Assembly: GCF_900115195.1 (NCBI RefSeq) | Contig: NZ_FOVO01000021.1 | Location: forward strand, 1 to 62,640 | Length of the DNA stretch: 62,640 nt | Direction: 5' to 3' | Origin: Xenorhabdus japonica | GTDB taxonomy: Bacteria > Pseudomonadota > Gammaproteobacteria > Enterobacterales > Enterobacteriaceae | In this document: one piece after another, positions 19,509-31,014 of the stretch | Layout: each line of letters opens with the position of its first letter | How positions within the stretch are numbered: the stretch's first letter is position 1 | The notes under the pieces: generated by a model | Database searches by the model: none | Told to the model about the DNA's origin: nothing | The model's input: only the letters and a program-made list of their open reading frames with translations | Made by a program: the position numbers and the translations under genes

Positions 19509-19534
19509 ATAAGGTAATTTTTTCATTACCTTAT
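19509..19534. other. Perfect hairpin in the ilvI leader region
   Basis: ATAAGGTAAT, loop TTTTTC, ATTACCTTAT: a 10-bp perfect stem 46 bases before the ilvI start. It has no T run, so it may be an mRNA structure or an operator rather than a terminator. Confidence 0.5.
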
Positions 19535-19580
19535 GAAGTTTTGATGATTAACTTGCAAACATAGCTTGGAGGCAAACTCG

Positions 19581-21308
19581 ATGGAGATGCTGTCAGGAGC
19601 CGAAATGGTTGTCAGATCACTAATCGATCAGGGCGTTGAACACGTGTTCGGTTATCCGGGTGGGGCTGTATTGGATATCTATGATGCCCTGCATACGGTT
19701 GGAGGTATCGAGCATATTTTGGTTCGCCATGAGCAAGGGGCTGTTCATATGGCGGATGGATATGCACGTTGTACGGGAAAAGTCGGGGTTGTTTTGGTGA
19801 CATCCGGGCCAGGGGCAACGAATGCCATTACGGGAATAGCAACCGCATACATGGATTCAATTCCCATGGTGGTGTTATCTGGTCAGGTTGCCAGTTCCCT
19901 GATAGGTAATGATGCTTTTCAGGAGTGCGATATGGTGGGAATTTCCCGTCCTATCGTGAAGCATAGTTTTCTGGTGAAAAAAGCAGAAGACATCCCAAAT
20001 ACAATTAAAAAAGCTTTTTACTTGGCCGCAAGTGGACGGCTAGGGCCTGTTGTTATCGATTTTCCCAAAGATACTGTCAATCCTGCATTGAAATTCCCGT
20101 ATGTGTATCCTGAAAAAATCAACATGCGTTCTTACAACCCTACTGTTCAGGGACACAAGAGGCAAATTAAGCGGGCATTGAATACCCTGATGGAGGCGAA
20201 AAAGCCTGTGCTGTATGTCGGGGGTGGTGCCATAAATTCAGCATGTACACTAGAATTGGCAAAGCTGGCTGAGCATTTTCACATTCCGGTCGTTAGTTCG
20301 TTGATGGGATTGGGGGTATTCCCTGCAACTCATCGCCAAAGTTTGGGAATGCTGGGGATGCACGGTACTTTCGAAGCTAACAAAGCAATGCACAATTCCG
20401 ATGTGATTTTTGCTGTGGGTGTGCGTTTTGACGATCGAACAACCAATAATCTGGAAAAATATTGTCCGGAAGCGACTGTACTGCATATTGATATCGATCC
20501 AACCTCGATTTCGAAAACGGTGGCGGCAGATATCCCTATTGTCGGAGATGCTAAACAGGTGCTTGGTCAGATGCTGGAATTATTGGATTTCACGGAAGAT
20601 ACCCAAGATCCTGATGCTCTGAAAGATTGGTGGCTTTCCATTGAGCAGTGGCGCAGCCGCAATTGTCTGGATTACGATCAGACTACAGTGAAGATCAAGC
20701 CACAAGCCGTAATTAAAACCCTTTATCGTCTAACTAAGGGAGAAGCATATCTTGCGTCAGATGTTGGTCAGCATCAGATGTTTGCCGCTCTGCATTATCC
20801 ATTTGATAAACCAAGACATTGGATTAATTCCGGTGGATTAGGAACTATGGGTTTTGGTTTGCCTGCTGCGCTTGGCGTGAAGCTGGCAAAACCTGATGCT
20901 ACAGTGGTATGCGTGACAGGAGATGGCAGTATCCAGATGAATATTCAAGAGTTGTCTACTGCCTTGCAATATGGCTTACCTGTTCTGGTACTGAATTTAA
21001 ACAACCGTTTCTTGGGCATGGTGAAACAATGGCAGGACATGATATATGCGGGTCGTCATTCTCAATCCTATATGGAATCCCTGCCTGATTTCGTCAAATT
21101 GGCGGAATCTTATGGTCATATTGGCATCGCCATCCAGACTTACGATGAGTTGGAGGCAAAACTGACTCAAGCCTTGCATGAAGTCACTGAAAATCAACGT
21201 CTGGTTTTCGTGGATGTTACCGTTGATGAAACAGAGCATGTTTATCCAATGCAGATCCGTGGAGGAGCAATGGATGAAATGTGGTTAAGCAAAACAGAGA
21301 GGACCTGA
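19581..21308 (+). CDS. ilvI: Acetolactate synthase III large subunit
   Basis: A 575-residue ThDP- and FAD-dependent enzyme making acetolactate or acetohydroxybutyrate for valine and isoleucine. Start ATG 19581 ([14 protein letters not shown]) matches E. coli IlvI and has GGAGG eight bases upstream; a TTG five codons earlier is rejected. [16 protein letters not shown] and [15 protein letters not shown] hold the catalytic Glu region; the ThDP motif [17 protein letters not shown] is intact near residue 450. Followed by ilvH two bases later. In E. coli the operon is activated by Lrp. Confidence 0.97.
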   Translation: MEMLSGAEMVVRSLIDQGVEHVFGYPGGAVLDIYDALHTVGGIEHILVRHEQGAVHMADGYARCTGKVGVVLVTSGPGATNAITGIATAYMDSIPMVVLSGQVASSLIGNDAFQECDMVGISRPIVKHSFLVKKAEDIPNTIKKAFYLAASGRLGPVVIDFPKDTVNPALKFPYVYPEKINMRSYNPTVQGHKRQIKRALNTLMEAKKPVLYVGGGAINSACTLELAKLAEHFHIPVVSSLMGLGVFPATHRQSLGMLGMHGTFEANKAMHNSDVIFAVGVRFDDRTTNNLEKYCPEATVLHIDIDPTSISKTVAADIPIVGDAKQVLGQMLELLDFTEDTQDPDALKDWWLSIEQWRSRNCLDYDQTTVKIKPQAVIKTLYRLTKGEAYLASDVGQHQMFAALHYPFDKPRHWINSGGLGTMGFGLPAALGVKLAKPDATVVCVTGDGSIQMNIQELSTALQYGLPVLVLNLNNRFLGMVKQWQDMIYAGRHSQSYMESLPDFVKLAESYGHIGIAIQTYDELEAKLTQALHEVTENQRLVFVDVTVDETEHVYPMQIRGGAMDEMWLSKTERT

Positions 21309-21310
21309 TC

Positions 21311-21802
21311 ATGCGCCGGATTTTGTCTGTATTACTTGAAAACGAATCGGGAGCGTTATCCCGCGTGGTTGGTTTGTTTTCTCAGCGGGGTTATAACATC
21401 GAAAGCTTGACAGTTGCTCCTACTGAAGATCCAACATTGTCACGCATGACTATTCAGACCAAAGGTGATGCCAAAGTATTAGAGCAAATTGAAAAGCAAT
21501 TGCATAAGTTGGTAGATGTGCTGCGGGTCAACGAGTTAACGGCAGGGCCTCATGTTGAGCGTGAGATCATGTTGGTTAAATTACAGGCCAGTGGGTATGG
21601 CCGGGAGGAAATTAAACGCAGCACAGATATTTTTCGCGGACAGATCGTTGATGTGACATCAACACTCTATACCGTTCAATTAGTGGGGACGAGCGAAAAA
21701 CTGGATGCTTTTCTTGATTCAGTCAGAGAGGTAGCGGAGATTGTGGAAGTCGTGCGATCAGGCCTTGTTGGTGTTTCTCGCGGAGAGAAAATTATGCGAT
21801 GA
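21311..21802 (+). CDS. ilvH: Acetolactate synthase III regulatory subunit
   Basis: A 163-residue small subunit that raises activity and gives valine feedback inhibition. The N-terminal ACT domain is [35 protein letters not shown]. Start ATG 21311 is chosen from homology with E. coli IlvH; it lies two bases after the ilvI stop. The C-terminal domain ([19 protein letters not shown]...) is complete. Confidence 0.97.
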   Translation: MRRILSVLLENESGALSRVVGLFSQRGYNIESLTVAPTEDPTLSRMTIQTKGDAKVLEQIEKQLHKLVDVLRVNELTAGPHVEREIMLVKLQASGYGREEIKRSTDIFRGQIVDVTSTLYTVQLVGTSEKLDAFLDSVREVAEIVEVVRSGLVGVSRGEKIMR

Positions 21803-21841
21803 AAAATCGTAATCTGCGGGTTAAAATACAGATATTCATGG

Positions 21842-21866
21842 AGCCCTACTGTAAAGTAGGGCTTTT
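21842..21866 (+). terminator. Terminator of ilvIH
   Basis: AGCCCTACT, loop GTAA, AGTAGGGCT, then TTTT. Confidence 0.85.
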
Positions 21867-21890
21867 TCATAATCTTACTGAGGGGTTAAT

Positions 21891-22898
21891 GTGAAACTGG
21901 ATGAGATCGCCCGCTTAGCAGGTGTTTCACGTACTACGGCCAGTTATGTCATCAATGGTAAAGCCAAACAGTATCGGGTCAGCGATAAAACAGTAGAAAA
22001 AGTGATGGCAGTGGTAAAGGAACATAATTATCACCCCAATGCTGTTGCTGCTGGTCTTCGGGCGGGGCGAACCCGTTCAATTGGTTTAGTCATACCCGAT
22101 TTGGAAAATACGAGCTACACGCGCATTGCCAATTATCTTGAACGTCAGGCACGGCAACGTGGCTATCAGTTATTGATCGCATGTTCTGAAGATCAGCCTG
22201 ACAATGAAATGCGTTGTGTTGAACATCTTTTGCAACGTCAGGTCGATGCGATCATTGTTTCCACGGCCTTGCCGCCTGAGCATCCTTTCTACCAGCGTTG
22301 GACAAATCGCTCATTACCAATCATTGCTCTTGACCGTGCTTTGGACAGTGAGCACTTTATCAGTGTGGTTGGGGATGATCTCGAAGATGCGAAGATGCTG
22401 GCACAGGAGTTGCGGCAGTTTCCTGCTGAGTCAGTCCTCTATTTGGGAGCATTGCCTGAATTATCGGTCAGTTTCTTGCGTGAACAAGGTTTCCGCAACG
22501 CATGGGAGTATGATCCACGGGAAGTAAACTATCTTTATGCCAATAGCTATGAGCGTGAAGCCGCAGCTGAAGTATTTGCATCATGGTTGGAAACGAACCC
22601 TGTTCCTCAGGCATTGTATACCACTTCATTTGCGTTGCTTCAGGGAGTCATGGATACGCTTCTTAAGCGCAATGGTCGCTTACCTAGTCAATTGGTTATC
22701 GCCACATTTGGCGATCATGAGTTGCTTGATTTCCTTGAATGTCCGGTATTGTCTGTGGCACAACGCCATCGTGATGTTGCTGAGCGCGTTCTTGAGCTGG
22801 TATTAGCCAGTTTGGGTGAAAAACAACGTCCAACCCCCGGAATAACCAGAATGCGTCGTCATTTATGTCGTCGTGGTAAGCTAAGTCGGAAGGCCTAA
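21891..22898 (+). CDS. cra: Catabolite repressor/activator Cra (FruR)
   Basis: A 335-residue LacI/GalR-family regulator that senses fructose 1-phosphate (and bisphosphate) and balances glycolysis with gluconeogenesis. The N-terminal helix-turn-helix and hinge ([38 protein letters not shown]) are nearly identical to E. coli. The start is GTG 21891 after GAGGGG. Position between ilvIH and mraZ is the same as in E. coli. Confidence 0.97.
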   Translation: MKLDEIARLAGVSRTTASYVINGKAKQYRVSDKTVEKVMAVVKEHNYHPNAVAAGLRAGRTRSIGLVIPDLENTSYTRIANYLERQARQRGYQLLIACSEDQPDNEMRCVEHLLQRQVDAIIVSTALPPEHPFYQRWTNRSLPIIALDRALDSEHFISVVGDDLEDAKMLAQELRQFPAESVLYLGALPELSVSFLREQGFRNAWEYDPREVNYLYANSYEREAAAEVFASWLETNPVPQALYTTSFALLQGVMDTLLKRNGRLPSQLVIATFGDHELLDFLECPVLSVAQRHRDVAERVLELVLASLGEKQRPTPGITRMRRHLCRRGKLSRKA

Positions 22899-22901
22899 TT
22901 G

Positions 22902-22933
22902 AGTACCCTCATTAAAGATGAGGGTACTATTTA
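22902..22933 (+). terminator. Hairpin terminator after cra
   Basis: AGTACCCTCAT, loop TAAAG, ATGAGGGTACT forms a perfect 11-bp stem four bases after the cra stop; the T tract is weak (ATTTAC). Confidence 0.6.
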
Positions 22934-23455
22934 CTTGCTGAAAATTATCAAAATACGCTTTTTGGGGTAATTTTAAGACTATTCTGACTAAAACTCTCCT
23001 AAACATCCTTTTATGACCTTTAAAATTGATAACGTATTATTTAAATTAATAAGATAAATAATTTCACTTTGAAATATTATTATTTATGAATATGACTTAT
23101 TGTTGGAAGATTATTCTCTTATTCGTTTGATATATAACCATTTTACATTTTTAGATAAATACTGAATTTTAATATGTTATTATTTTTTTATACTATTGTA
23201 ACCAAATGTATTGTTATTATTGATAGATTTTGAGTGGTTAATAATTGAGTGGCGATGAGATATGAGTTACATAAATTAATTTAAGTGGTAATTTTTTGCA
23301 CTAAACACTATTTCTAATAAGGCTCTCGGTGGTGTTATTAAATTATTCAAAATTATCATGGTGTTATCTATTATTATTATAGCTAAAAACCAAGAATCCT
23401 TCTTTTTCTGTTCTCAATCTTTCTGTAAATCTGGCTAAAGCGCACCGGCTCTGGC
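22934..23455. other. AT-rich spacer between cra and the dcw promoter
   Basis: About 520 bases with no credible gene, repeat or strong hairpin. E. coli also has several hundred bases here. Confidence 0.6.
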
Positions 23456-23485
23456 TTGACAAGGTTTTCATACCATCCGTAAACT
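23456..23485 (+). promoter_or_regulatory. Main dcw cluster promoter (Pmra)
   Basis: TTGACA at 23456-23461 and TAAACT at 23480-23485 with an 18-base spacer, about 60 bases before mraZ, the same arrangement as E. coli Pmra. Confidence 0.75.
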
Positions 23486-23493
23486 CTTAATTG

Positions 23494-23526
23494 TGGTGAT
23501 TTGTGGGATAATGTGGAGATTTGGGC
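23494..23526 (+). promoter_or_regulatory. MraZ operator repeats
   Basis: TGGTG (23494), TGGGA (23504), TGGAG (23514) and TGGGC (23522) recur at about 10-base steps just downstream of the promoter. MraZ binds such TGGGN direct repeats and represses its own operon. Confidence 0.75.
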
Positions 23527-23547
23527 CATCAAAGGGGTAACCTGAGC

Positions 23548-24006
23548 ATGTTTCGTGGAGCAACACTGGTTAATCTCGATAATAAAGGGCGGCTCACTGT
23601 ACCAGCCCGATATAGAGAAATGCTGAATGAGGAATCAATGGGTCAAATGGTTTGTACTATTGATCTCCATCAGCCGTGTTTGTTGCTTTATACATTACCC
23701 GAATGGGAAATCATCGAAGAAAAATTATCTCGCTTATCCAGCATGAACCCAGCTGAGCGTCGTGTTCAGCGTTTGTTATTGGGACACGCCAGTGAATGTC
23801 AGATGGACAATACAGGGCGTCTTTTATTAGCTAATACGTTGCGTCAGCACGCAGGGCTAACAAAAGAAGTCATGTTGGTTGGGCAATTTAATAAATTTGA
23901 ATTGTGGGATGAGCAAGTTTGGTATCAACAGGTACAGAATGATATTGCGGCTGAACAATCCACACAAGAACCTCTATCAGCAAGGCTACAGGACTTATCA
24001 CTATAA
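23548..24006 (+). CDS. mraZ: Transcriptional regulator MraZ
   Basis: A 152-residue AbrB-like DNA-binding protein, same length as in E. coli. ATG 23548 ([23 protein letters not shown]) is chosen over an earlier TTG because it matches the family start. Two SpoVT/AbrB-type repeats, each with a DxxGR core ([20 protein letters not shown]), are present. It autoregulates the dcw cluster through the repeats just upstream. Confidence 0.95.
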   Translation: MFRGATLVNLDNKGRLTVPARYREMLNEESMGQMVCTIDLHQPCLLLYTLPEWEIIEEKLSRLSSMNPAERRVQRLLLGHASECQMDNTGRLLLANTLRQHAGLTKEVMLVGQFNKFELWDEQVWYQQVQNDIAAEQSTQEPLSARLQDLSL

Positions 24007-24008
24007 AC

Positions 24009-24953
24009 ATGGCAAATAGTCATTTTGAGCATACCAGTGTACTACTGGATGAAGCTGTCAATGGACTGAATATCCAAGAAGATGGAATTTATATAGATGG
24101 AACATTTGGACGAGGGGGGCACTCTCGCCTGATTTTGTCGAAATTAGGGCCTAATGGACGTTTAATTGCGATCGATCGTGACCCACAAGCCATTGAAGCG
24201 TCAAAGGCCATTGCTGACAAGCGTTTTTCTATCGCACATGAGCCATTTTCTGAATTGGCAACTTATATAGAAAATGCGGGTTTGGTTGGAAAAATTAATG
24301 GTGTATTGCTGGATTTAGGGGTTTCCTCGCCACAATTGGATGATCCTGAGCGTGGTTTTTCATTTATGCGTGATGGGCCATTGGATATGCGTATGGATCC
24401 CACTTGTGGGCTGTCTGCCGCAGAGTGGTTGATGAAAGCCGAAGCCGATGACATCGCATGGGTGTTGAAAACGTTTGGTGAAGAACGTTTTGCCAAGCGC
24501 ATTGCAAGAGCCATTGTGGCACGCAATCAGGAACAACCCATTACGCGTACCCGGGAGCTGGCAGAGTTAATTGCTCAAGCAAGCCCAATTAAGGAAAAGT
24601 ATAAGCATCCGGCAACACGCAGCTTTCAGGCTATCAGAATTTATATTAACAGTGAACTGGAAGAGATCGAACGTGCATTAGATGGTGCATTGAGCGTTCT
24701 GGCACCACAGGGGCGATTATCTGTCATCAGTTTCCATTCGTTGGAAGATCGCATAGTGAAACGTTTTATCCGACAACACAGCCAAGGGCCACAGGTTCCA
24801 GTCGGTTTGCCTCTCACGGAAACGCAGTTAAAAACGCTGGGAGGAAGAAGTCTGAAATCCATTGGCAAAATGAAGCCCTCAGAGGGTGAAGTAGCCACAA
24901 ACCCAAGAGCGCGAAGCTCTGTTTTGCGGTTTGCTGAGAAGACGGGGGAATAA
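24009..24953 (+). CDS. rsmH: 16S rRNA (cytosine1402-N4)-methyltransferase RsmH
   Basis: A 314-residue SAM-dependent enzyme that N4-methylates C1402 in the ribosomal P site. The SAM motif is [31 protein letters not shown] and [13 protein letters not shown] are conserved family blocks. It starts two bases after mraZ and its stop overlaps the ftsL start by one base (TAATG). Confidence 0.96.
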   Translation: MANSHFEHTSVLLDEAVNGLNIQEDGIYIDGTFGRGGHSRLILSKLGPNGRLIAIDRDPQAIEASKAIADKRFSIAHEPFSELATYIENAGLVGKINGVLLDLGVSSPQLDDPERGFSFMRDGPLDMRMDPTCGLSAAEWLMKAEADDIAWVLKTFGEERFAKRIARAIVARNQEQPITRTRELAELIAQASPIKEKYKHPATRSFQAIRIYINSELEEIERALDGALSVLAPQGRLSVISFHSLEDRIVKRFIRQHSQGPQVPVGLPLTETQLKTLGGRSLKSIGKMKPSEGEVATNPRARSSVLRFAEKTGE

Positions 24954-25270
24954 TGGCTAGTGAACGTCACGGGTTAGTCGGAGTTATTGGCGGGGATTTA
25001 ATTCGTAATGCCAAGCTGCCACTGATTTTGCTGGTAGCAGTTGTTGTTTCAGCTATCAGTGTTGTGACGGTCGTACATAAAACCCGCTTATTGACTGCGG
25101 AAAAAGAGCGTCAAGTGATCCAGTTTTATGCTCTGGATAATGAATGGCGTAATTTGCTCCTAGAAGAGAACGTTCTGGGTGAGCACCGTCGGGTTGAACA
25201 GAATGCGATTAAACAATTGCAGATGCAACACGTGGATCCAACCAAAGAAAATGTAGTGATAACTGAATGA
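24953..25270 (+). CDS. ftsL: Cell division protein FtsL
   Basis: A 105-residue bitopic membrane protein: short cytoplasmic part, one membrane segment (LPLILLVAVVVSAISVVTVV, about 23-42) and a periplasmic leucine-zipper-like coiled coil. The tail LQMQHVDPTKENVV matches E. coli. It is about 15 residues shorter than E. coli FtsL (121) at the cytoplasmic N-terminus. Forms the FtsQLB complex. Confidence 0.93.
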   Translation: MASERHGLVGVIGGDLIRNAKLPLILLVAVVVSAISVVTVVHKTRLLTAEKERQVIQFYALDNEWRNLLLEENVLGEHRRVEQNAIKQLQMQHVDPTKENVVITE

Positions 25271-25297
25271 CTCCAGTTGACAACCAAAAGGTAGGCG

Positions 25298-27055
25298 ATG
25301 AAAGCTGTACGCTCTTTAAAGTCGAAAAAGCGAGAAGATAAAGCAAATTTTGTAAGCTGGCGTTTTGCCTTGCTGTGTGGAGGCATTGGGTTTGCTTTAA
25401 TCGGGCTTTTGATTCGTGCTGCCTATTTGCAGATCTTTAATCCTACGCGTTTGGTAAAGGAAGGTGATTCGCGTTCCCTGCGCGTCGAATTTGTCCCGAC
25501 TGCCCGTGGCATGATCAATGATCGCAATGGAAGTCCACTGGCTGTTAGTATTCCTGTTAATGCTATTTGGGCAGATCCCCAACAAGTACTTGAAAAAGGC
25601 GGTGTTACAAATGATATCCGCTGGCAGGCTCTGGCTAGTGAGCTTCATATCCCTCTTGAACAATTAAAAAGTAAAATTAATGGATTTCCTAAAGGGCGCT
25701 TTGTTTACCTGGCCCGCCAAGTAACGACCTCTATCGGCGACTATATCGAAGAATTGAAGCTGCCCGGTATCTATTTGCGTCAAGAAAACCGCCGTTATTA
25801 TCCGGCAGGGTCAATGACAGCACATGTTATTGGGGTGACTAACATTGATAGTGTAGGAATTGAAGGGATTGAAAAGAGCTTTAATAGCTGGCTGACAGGT
25901 ATGCCGGGAAGCCGAACTGTTCGTAAAGACAGAATGGGGCGTGTTATTGAGGATATTTCATCTACAGATAGCAAGGCTGGCCACGATTTGACACTTAGCA
26001 TAGATAGACGCCTTCAGAGTTTGGTGTATCAAGAACTGACGAAAGCCGTTGAGTTGAACAAAGCAGAATCTGGTACAGCCGTATTGGTTGATGTCAATAC
26101 AGGTGAAGTTCTGGCAATGGCAAATAGCCCATCTTATAACCCAAATAATTTTGTCGGGGCGTCGAAGGATTCGATGCGTAACCGCGCCATCACCGATACT
26201 TTTGAGCCTGGTTCCACGGTGAAACCGCTGGTGGTAATGAGTGCGCTGAATAATGGCATTGTCAAAGAAAATACAGTGTTGGATACCAGGCCATACCGAT
26301 TAACATATGGTTCGCGGGGGCATGAAATCAAAGACGTTGCTCCACGTCCTGAGTTAACTATCACCGGAATTTTACAAAAGTCGAGTAACGTTGGTGTTTC
26401 TAAACTGGCGTTAGCGATGCCTGCCTCAGAGGTGGTAGATGTTTATTCACGCTTTGGGATGGGAAAACCGACCAATTTGGGGCTAGTCGGAGAAAGTAGT
26501 GGCTCATTTCCAACAAATAAACAACGGTGGTCAGATCTTGATAGGGCCACCTTTTCTTTCGGCTACGGGCTGACGCTAACACCATTACAGTTAGCGCGGG
26601 TCTATGCAACGATAGGAAGCTTGGGAATTTATCGCCCACTGTCAATTACCAAAGTTGATCCTCCTGTACAGGGCACCCGGGTGTTCCCTGAAGATATTAT
26701 GCGGACAGTGGTGCACATGATGGAAAGTGTGGCATTACCGGGAGGCGGTGGTGTACGGGCAGCGATAAAAGGTTATCGCATTGCCGTTAAAACTGGTACG
26801 GCAAGAAAAGTCGGGTCGGATGGCAAGTATCTCAATGATAAACATATTTCTTATACCGCAGGAGTTGCACCTGCGAGTAATCCACGGTTTGCACTGGTTG
26901 TAATCATCAATGATCCACAAGCAGGTAAATATTACGGCGGTGCGGTTGCAGCACCTGTCTTCGGCGCGATCATGAGTGGTGTTTTGCATAAAATGAATGT
27001 TGAGCCAGATGCATTGCCTGTAGGTGATAAAAACGAATTTGTGATTAATAAATAA
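25298..27055 (+). CDS. ftsI: Peptidoglycan transpeptidase PBP3 (FtsI)
   Basis: A 585-residue class B penicillin-binding protein that crosslinks septal peptidoglycan. An N-terminal membrane anchor ([22 protein letters not shown], about 28-49) is followed by the pedestal domain and the transpeptidase domain with SxxK (GSTVKP), SxN (KSSNVG) and KTG (AVKTGTARK) motifs. E. coli FtsI is 588 residues. Partner of FtsW. Confidence 0.97.
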   Translation: MKAVRSLKSKKREDKANFVSWRFALLCGGIGFALIGLLIRAAYLQIFNPTRLVKEGDSRSLRVEFVPTARGMINDRNGSPLAVSIPVNAIWADPQQVLEKGGVTNDIRWQALASELHIPLEQLKSKINGFPKGRFVYLARQVTTSIGDYIEELKLPGIYLRQENRRYYPAGSMTAHVIGVTNIDSVGIEGIEKSFNSWLTGMPGSRTVRKDRMGRVIEDISSTDSKAGHDLTLSIDRRLQSLVYQELTKAVELNKAESGTAVLVDVNTGEVLAMANSPSYNPNNFVGASKDSMRNRAITDTFEPGSTVKPLVVMSALNNGIVKENTVLDTRPYRLTYGSRGHEIKDVAPRPELTITGILQKSSNVGVSKLALAMPASEVVDVYSRFGMGKPTNLGLVGESSGSFPTNKQRWSDLDRATFSFGYGLTLTPLQLARVYATIGSLGIYRPLSITKVDPPVQGTRVFPEDIMRTVVHMMESVALPGGGGVRAAIKGYRIAVKTGTARKVGSDGKYLNDKHISYTAGVAPASNPRFALVVIINDPQAGKYYGGAVAAPVFGAIMSGVLHKMNVEPDALPVGDKNEFVINK

Positions 27056-27066
27056 AGAGGATAAAA

Positions 27067-28554
27067 GTGGAAGATCGTAATTTACGCGATTTATTGGCTC
27101 CATGGGGTGTTGATGCACCAGAGCTTCCGCTGCGCGAAATGACATTGGATAGCCGTAAGGCGGCTGCCGGAGATCTGTTTGTTGCCGTTCAAGGGCATCA
27201 GACAGATGGTCGACAATATATTCCTCAAGCCATCGCTCAAGGTGTCTCTGCGGTGATTGCAGAAGCGAAGGGAAAAGCGGATAGCGGCACGATGCAAAAA
27301 ATGCACGGTGTATCTGTTATCTATCTGGATGATTTAAATAATAAATTATCAAAATTGGCAGGTGAATTTTACCAACATCCTGGCAATAAGCTGAAATTGG
27401 TCGGAGTGACTGGAACCAACGGAAAAACGACAACAACACAATTGTTGGCACAATGGACTCAAGGGCTCGGAGAAACCAGCGCCGTGATGGGAACGGTGGG
27501 AAATGGTTTGTTGGGCATGATAGTACCCAGCGAAAATACGACAGGCTCTGCGGTTGATATTCAGCTTGATTTACAGCAAATTTTTAATCAAAACGCCACT
27601 TTTGCTGCGATGGAAGTTTCTTCGCATGGTCTGATTCAGGGAAGAGTGGCTGCATTGCCATTTCAAGCCGCTGTTTTTACTAATTTAAGCCGAGATCACC
27701 TTGATTATCATGGTGATATGGAAAATTACGAAGATGCTAAATGGCAATTGTTCAGCAGCCATAATGTAAAGCAAAAAATCATCAATTCTGATGATGCAGT
27801 TGGGCAGAAGTGGTTGTCCCGTTTGCCGGATGCAGTGGCTGTCTCGGTGGAAAATAACGTGCCGGAAAATTGGCAGGGGAGTTGGTTATCGGCCAGTGAA
27901 GTTCATTATCATGATAAAGGTGCCTCCATTGCATTTACTTCCAGTTGGGGGAATGGAACACTCAATAGTCCTCTGATGGGTGCGTTCAATGTCAGTAACT
28001 TACTGCTGGTGCTTGCTACTTTGTTGTCCCTGAAATATCCCCTGGAGAAACTGTTATCGACGGCTTCTTGTCTGGAACCCGTTTGTGGGCGAATGGAAGT
28101 CTTTTCTGCTGCTGGTCGTCCAACGGTTGTCGTTGATTATGCCCATACTCCAGACGCTTTGGAAAAAGCATTGTCTGCGGCACGTCTGCACTGCAAAGGG
28201 CAACTTTGGTGCGTATTTGGTTGTGGTGGTGATCGTGATAAAGGCAAGCGTCCATTAATGGGGGGCGTTGCAGAACAAGGTGCTGATCGTGTGATTGTCA
28301 CCGATGATAATCCTCGAAGTGAAGAACCTCAGGCAATTGTGGCTGATATTCTGAAAGGATTCATCGATCCGGGACAGGCAATGGCAATTCATGGGCGCGT
28401 TGAAGCTGTCACCAGTGCCATTATGCAGGCCACTGGAGAAGATGTTGTTCTTGTGGCAGGTAAAGGTCATGAAGATTACCAACTGATCGGCAATCGTCGT
28501 CTGGATTATTCAGATCGCCTGACTGTTGCGCGTTTGCTGGGGGTAATTGCATGA
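27067..28554 (+). CDS. murE: UDP-MurNAc-tripeptide synthetase (meso-DAP adding)
   Basis: A 495-residue Mur ligase adding meso-diaminopimelate to UDP-MurNAc-L-Ala-D-Glu. ATP loop GTNGKTTT near 116-123; the DNPR motif ([10 protein letters not shown]) specifies diaminopimelate rather than lysine. Start GTG 27067 follows AGAGGATAAAA. Its stop overlaps the murF start (ATGA). Confidence 0.97.
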   Translation: MEDRNLRDLLAPWGVDAPELPLREMTLDSRKAAAGDLFVAVQGHQTDGRQYIPQAIAQGVSAVIAEAKGKADSGTMQKMHGVSVIYLDDLNNKLSKLAGEFYQHPGNKLKLVGVTGTNGKTTTTQLLAQWTQGLGETSAVMGTVGNGLLGMIVPSENTTGSAVDIQLDLQQIFNQNATFAAMEVSSHGLIQGRVAALPFQAAVFTNLSRDHLDYHGDMENYEDAKWQLFSSHNVKQKIINSDDAVGQKWLSRLPDAVAVSVENNVPENWQGSWLSASEVHYHDKGASIAFTSSWGNGTLNSPLMGAFNVSNLLLVLATLLSLKYPLEKLLSTASCLEPVCGRMEVFSAAGRPTVVVDYAHTPDALEKALSAARLHCKGQLWCVFGCGGDRDKGKRPLMGGVAEQGADRVIVTDDNPRSEEPQAIVADILKGFIDPGQAMAIHGRVEAVTSAIMQATGEDVVLVAGKGHEDYQLIGNRRLDYSDRLTVARLLGVIA

Positions 28555-29933
28555 TTTCCCTGACACTACAGAAATTGGCTCAGTTGATGAATGGAGAATT
28601 ATATCGCGTTACTGATCAGCAAGCTGAAGCCCTGCAAATTAATACCGTGGAAACTGATAGCCGTCAGATCATGCATGGCAGTTTATTCATTGCCTTAAAA
28701 GGGGAAAAATTTGACGCTCATGATTTCGCTAAGGATGTAGCACAGCAAGGAGCCTGCGCTTTATTAGTCAGCCATCGCCTTGATATTGACTGTCCTCAGG
28801 TTGTAGTCGAAGACACACGTCTGGCAATGGGAAAACTGGCGGGTTGGGTTCGTCAGCAAAGTAAAGCAAAGGTTGTGGCCTTGACCGGCTCATCGGGCAA
28901 AACATCTGTAAAAGAGATGACCGCGGCAATTCTGCGTCAGTGTGGAAACACCCTTTATACTACAGGTAATTTCAATAATGACATTGGCGTGCCATTAACC
29001 CTGTTCAGGCTGACTGATGAACACCAGTTTGCGGTTATTGAGCTGGGAGCCAACCATATTGGTGAAATTGCCTATACCGCTGAAATGACTCGTCCTGAAA
29101 GTGCATTAGTCAATAACCTCTTTTCTGCCCATCTGGAAGGATTTGGCTCTTTGGCTGGAGTTGCAAAGGCAAAAGGCGAAATTTTTGAAGGCCTTGCTCC
29201 GACTGGAACCGCCATTATCAATCTGGATAGCAATGATTGGAACAATTGGCAGCACAGTATTAGCGATCAGCAAACGGTATGGCGTTTTTCTGTCTCATCA
29301 ACGACAGGGGCTGATTTTTACGCAATGAATATTTTAGAACAACCATTGGCAACGCATTTTTGTCTCCATAGCCCGTTCGGGAGTATTGAACTGACATTAT
29401 CATTGCCGGGGAAACATAATATTGCCAATGCGTTGGCCGCCAGTGCGCTCGCAATTTCTGTTGGCGCATCGCTGGATGATATCCGTACTGGATTATCGGA
29501 ACTGAAAGCGGTTGCCGGACGTTTATTCCCTATCCTTCTGACTGAAGGAAAAGTGATATTGGACGACACTTATAACGCGAATCCCGGCTCCATGATTGCT
29601 GCGGCGAATGTGTTATCGCAGATGCCCGGTTATCGAGTCATGGTTGTTGGTGATATGGGAGAGTTAGGAGAGCAGGCGATTGAGTGCCATCGAGAGGTGG
29701 GCGAAATAGTAGCATCCACAAATATAGATAAGGTACTCAGCGTCGGAACTCTCAGTGCCCACATTAGTGGTGCGAGTGGTCGAGGGCAGCATTTCATAAA
29801 CAAGGCTGAATTAGTTGCAGCGCTGCTTCCTGCACTGGAACAACACGAAATGATTTCCATATTAATTAAAGGTTCACGTAGTGCCGCAATGGAAGAGGTA
29901 GTGAACGTATTGAAGGAGAACTTCCAATGTTAG
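28551..29933 (+). CDS. murF: UDP-MurNAc-tripeptide D-Ala-D-Ala ligase
   Basis: A 460-residue Mur ligase adding D-Ala-D-Ala to complete the pentapeptide precursor. ATP loop [11 protein letters not shown]; the central domain contains LGANHIGEI and the C-terminal domain [11 protein letters not shown]. Overlaps murE by four bases and mraY by seven. Confidence 0.96.
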   Translation: MISLTLQKLAQLMNGELYRVTDQQAEALQINTVETDSRQIMHGSLFIALKGEKFDAHDFAKDVAQQGACALLVSHRLDIDCPQVVVEDTRLAMGKLAGWVRQQSKAKVVALTGSSGKTSVKEMTAAILRQCGNTLYTTGNFNNDIGVPLTLFRLTDEHQFAVIELGANHIGEIAYTAEMTRPESALVNNLFSAHLEGFGSLAGVAKAKGEIFEGLAPTGTAIINLDSNDWNNWQHSISDQQTVWRFSVSSTTGADFYAMNILEQPLATHFCLHSPFGSIELTLSLPGKHNIANALAASALAISVGASLDDIRTGLSELKAVAGRLFPILLTEGKVILDDTYNANPGSMIAAANVLSQMPGYRVMVVGDMGELGEQAIECHREVGEIVASTNIDKVLSVGTLSAHISGASGRGQHFINKAELVAALLPALEQHEMISILIKGSRSAAMEEVVNVLKENFQC

Positions 29934-31012
29934 TTTGGCTAGCCGAATATTTGACCAATCATTATTACTCAGGTTTTCGCGTCTTCTCTTATCTTACGTT
30001 CAGAGCCATCGTCGGTTTGCTTACTGCATTACTCATATCACTATGGATGGGACCAACTTTAATTTCTTATCTGCAAAAATTGCAAATAGGTCAAGTTGTA
30101 CGTGATAACGGCCCAGAATCTCATTTTAGCAAGCGTGGGACACCAACGATGGGAGGATTACTGATTTTATTTTCCATCACGATTTCTGTGTTGCTATGGG
30201 CGAATCTGAATAATCCCTATGTCTGGTGTGTCTTGGTTGTTTTAGTGGGTTATGGTGTTGTGGGATTTGTGGATGACTATCGCAAAGTGGTTCGCAAAGA
30301 TACCAAGGGGCTAATTGCTCGATGGAAATATTTCTGGCAATCCGTTATTGCTCTGGGCGTAGCGTTTGCTATGTACAGCATCGGCAAAGACACACCTGCA
30401 ACACAATTAGTGGTGCCGTTCTTCAAAGATGTCATGCCGCAGCTGGGCTTGCTTTATATTTTGCTGACTTATTTCGTGATTGTAGGAACCAGTAATGCAG
30501 TGAACTTGACTGATGGACTGGATGGCCTTGCTATCATGCCAACAGTATTGGTCGCGGCGGGTTTAGGCCTGGTAGCTTGGGCAACGGGTAACACTAATTA
30601 TTCTGCTTACTTGAATATTCCTTATCTGGCTAATGCATCGGATCTGGTGATTGTCTGTACTGCGATAGTTGGTGCAGGACTGGGTTTCTTGTGGTTCAAC
30701 ACTTACCCAGCGCAAGTATTTATGGGGGATGTTGGTTCATTGGCTCTGGGTGGAGCATTGGGAACTATTGCAGTATTGCTGCGCCAAGAATTCTTGCTGG
30801 TGATCATGGGTGGAGTTTTCGTGGTGGAAACACTATCTGTCATTTTGCAGGTTGGCTCATTCAAACTGCGTGGACAGCGTATTTTCCGCATGGCACCGAT
30901 TCACCATCACTATGAATTGAAAGGTTGGCCAGAACCACGCGTTATTGTGCGCTTTTGGATTATCTCCCTGATACTGGTGTTGATTGGTTTGGCAACGCTG
31001 AAGGTACGTTAA
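29927..31012 (+). CDS. mraY: Phospho-MurNAc-pentapeptide transferase MraY
   Basis: A 361-residue polytopic membrane enzyme making lipid I on undecaprenyl phosphate. About ten membrane helices; conserved blocks [18 protein letters not shown] and the HHH-like motif [16 protein letters not shown] are intact. Overlaps murF by seven bases. Confidence 0.97.
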   Translation: MLVWLAEYLTNHYYSGFRVFSYLTFRAIVGLLTALLISLWMGPTLISYLQKLQIGQVVRDNGPESHFSKRGTPTMGGLLILFSITISVLLWANLNNPYVWCVLVVLVGYGVVGFVDDYRKVVRKDTKGLIARWKYFWQSVIALGVAFAMYSIGKDTPATQLVVPFFKDVMPQLGLLYILLTYFVIVGTSNAVNLTDGLDGLAIMPTVLVAAGLGLVAWATGNTNYSAYLNIPYLANASDLVIVCTAIVGAGLGFLWFNTYPAQVFMGDVGSLALGGALGTIAVLLRQEFLLVIMGGVFVVETLSVILQVGSFKLRGQRIFRMAPIHHHYELKGWPEPRVIVRFWIISLILVLIGLATLKVR

Positions 31013-31014
31013 TC

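Noticed and set aside
24263-24970. Minus-strand frames opposite rsmH
   Set aside because: Shadow frames of a well-identified gene, without start signals or family features.
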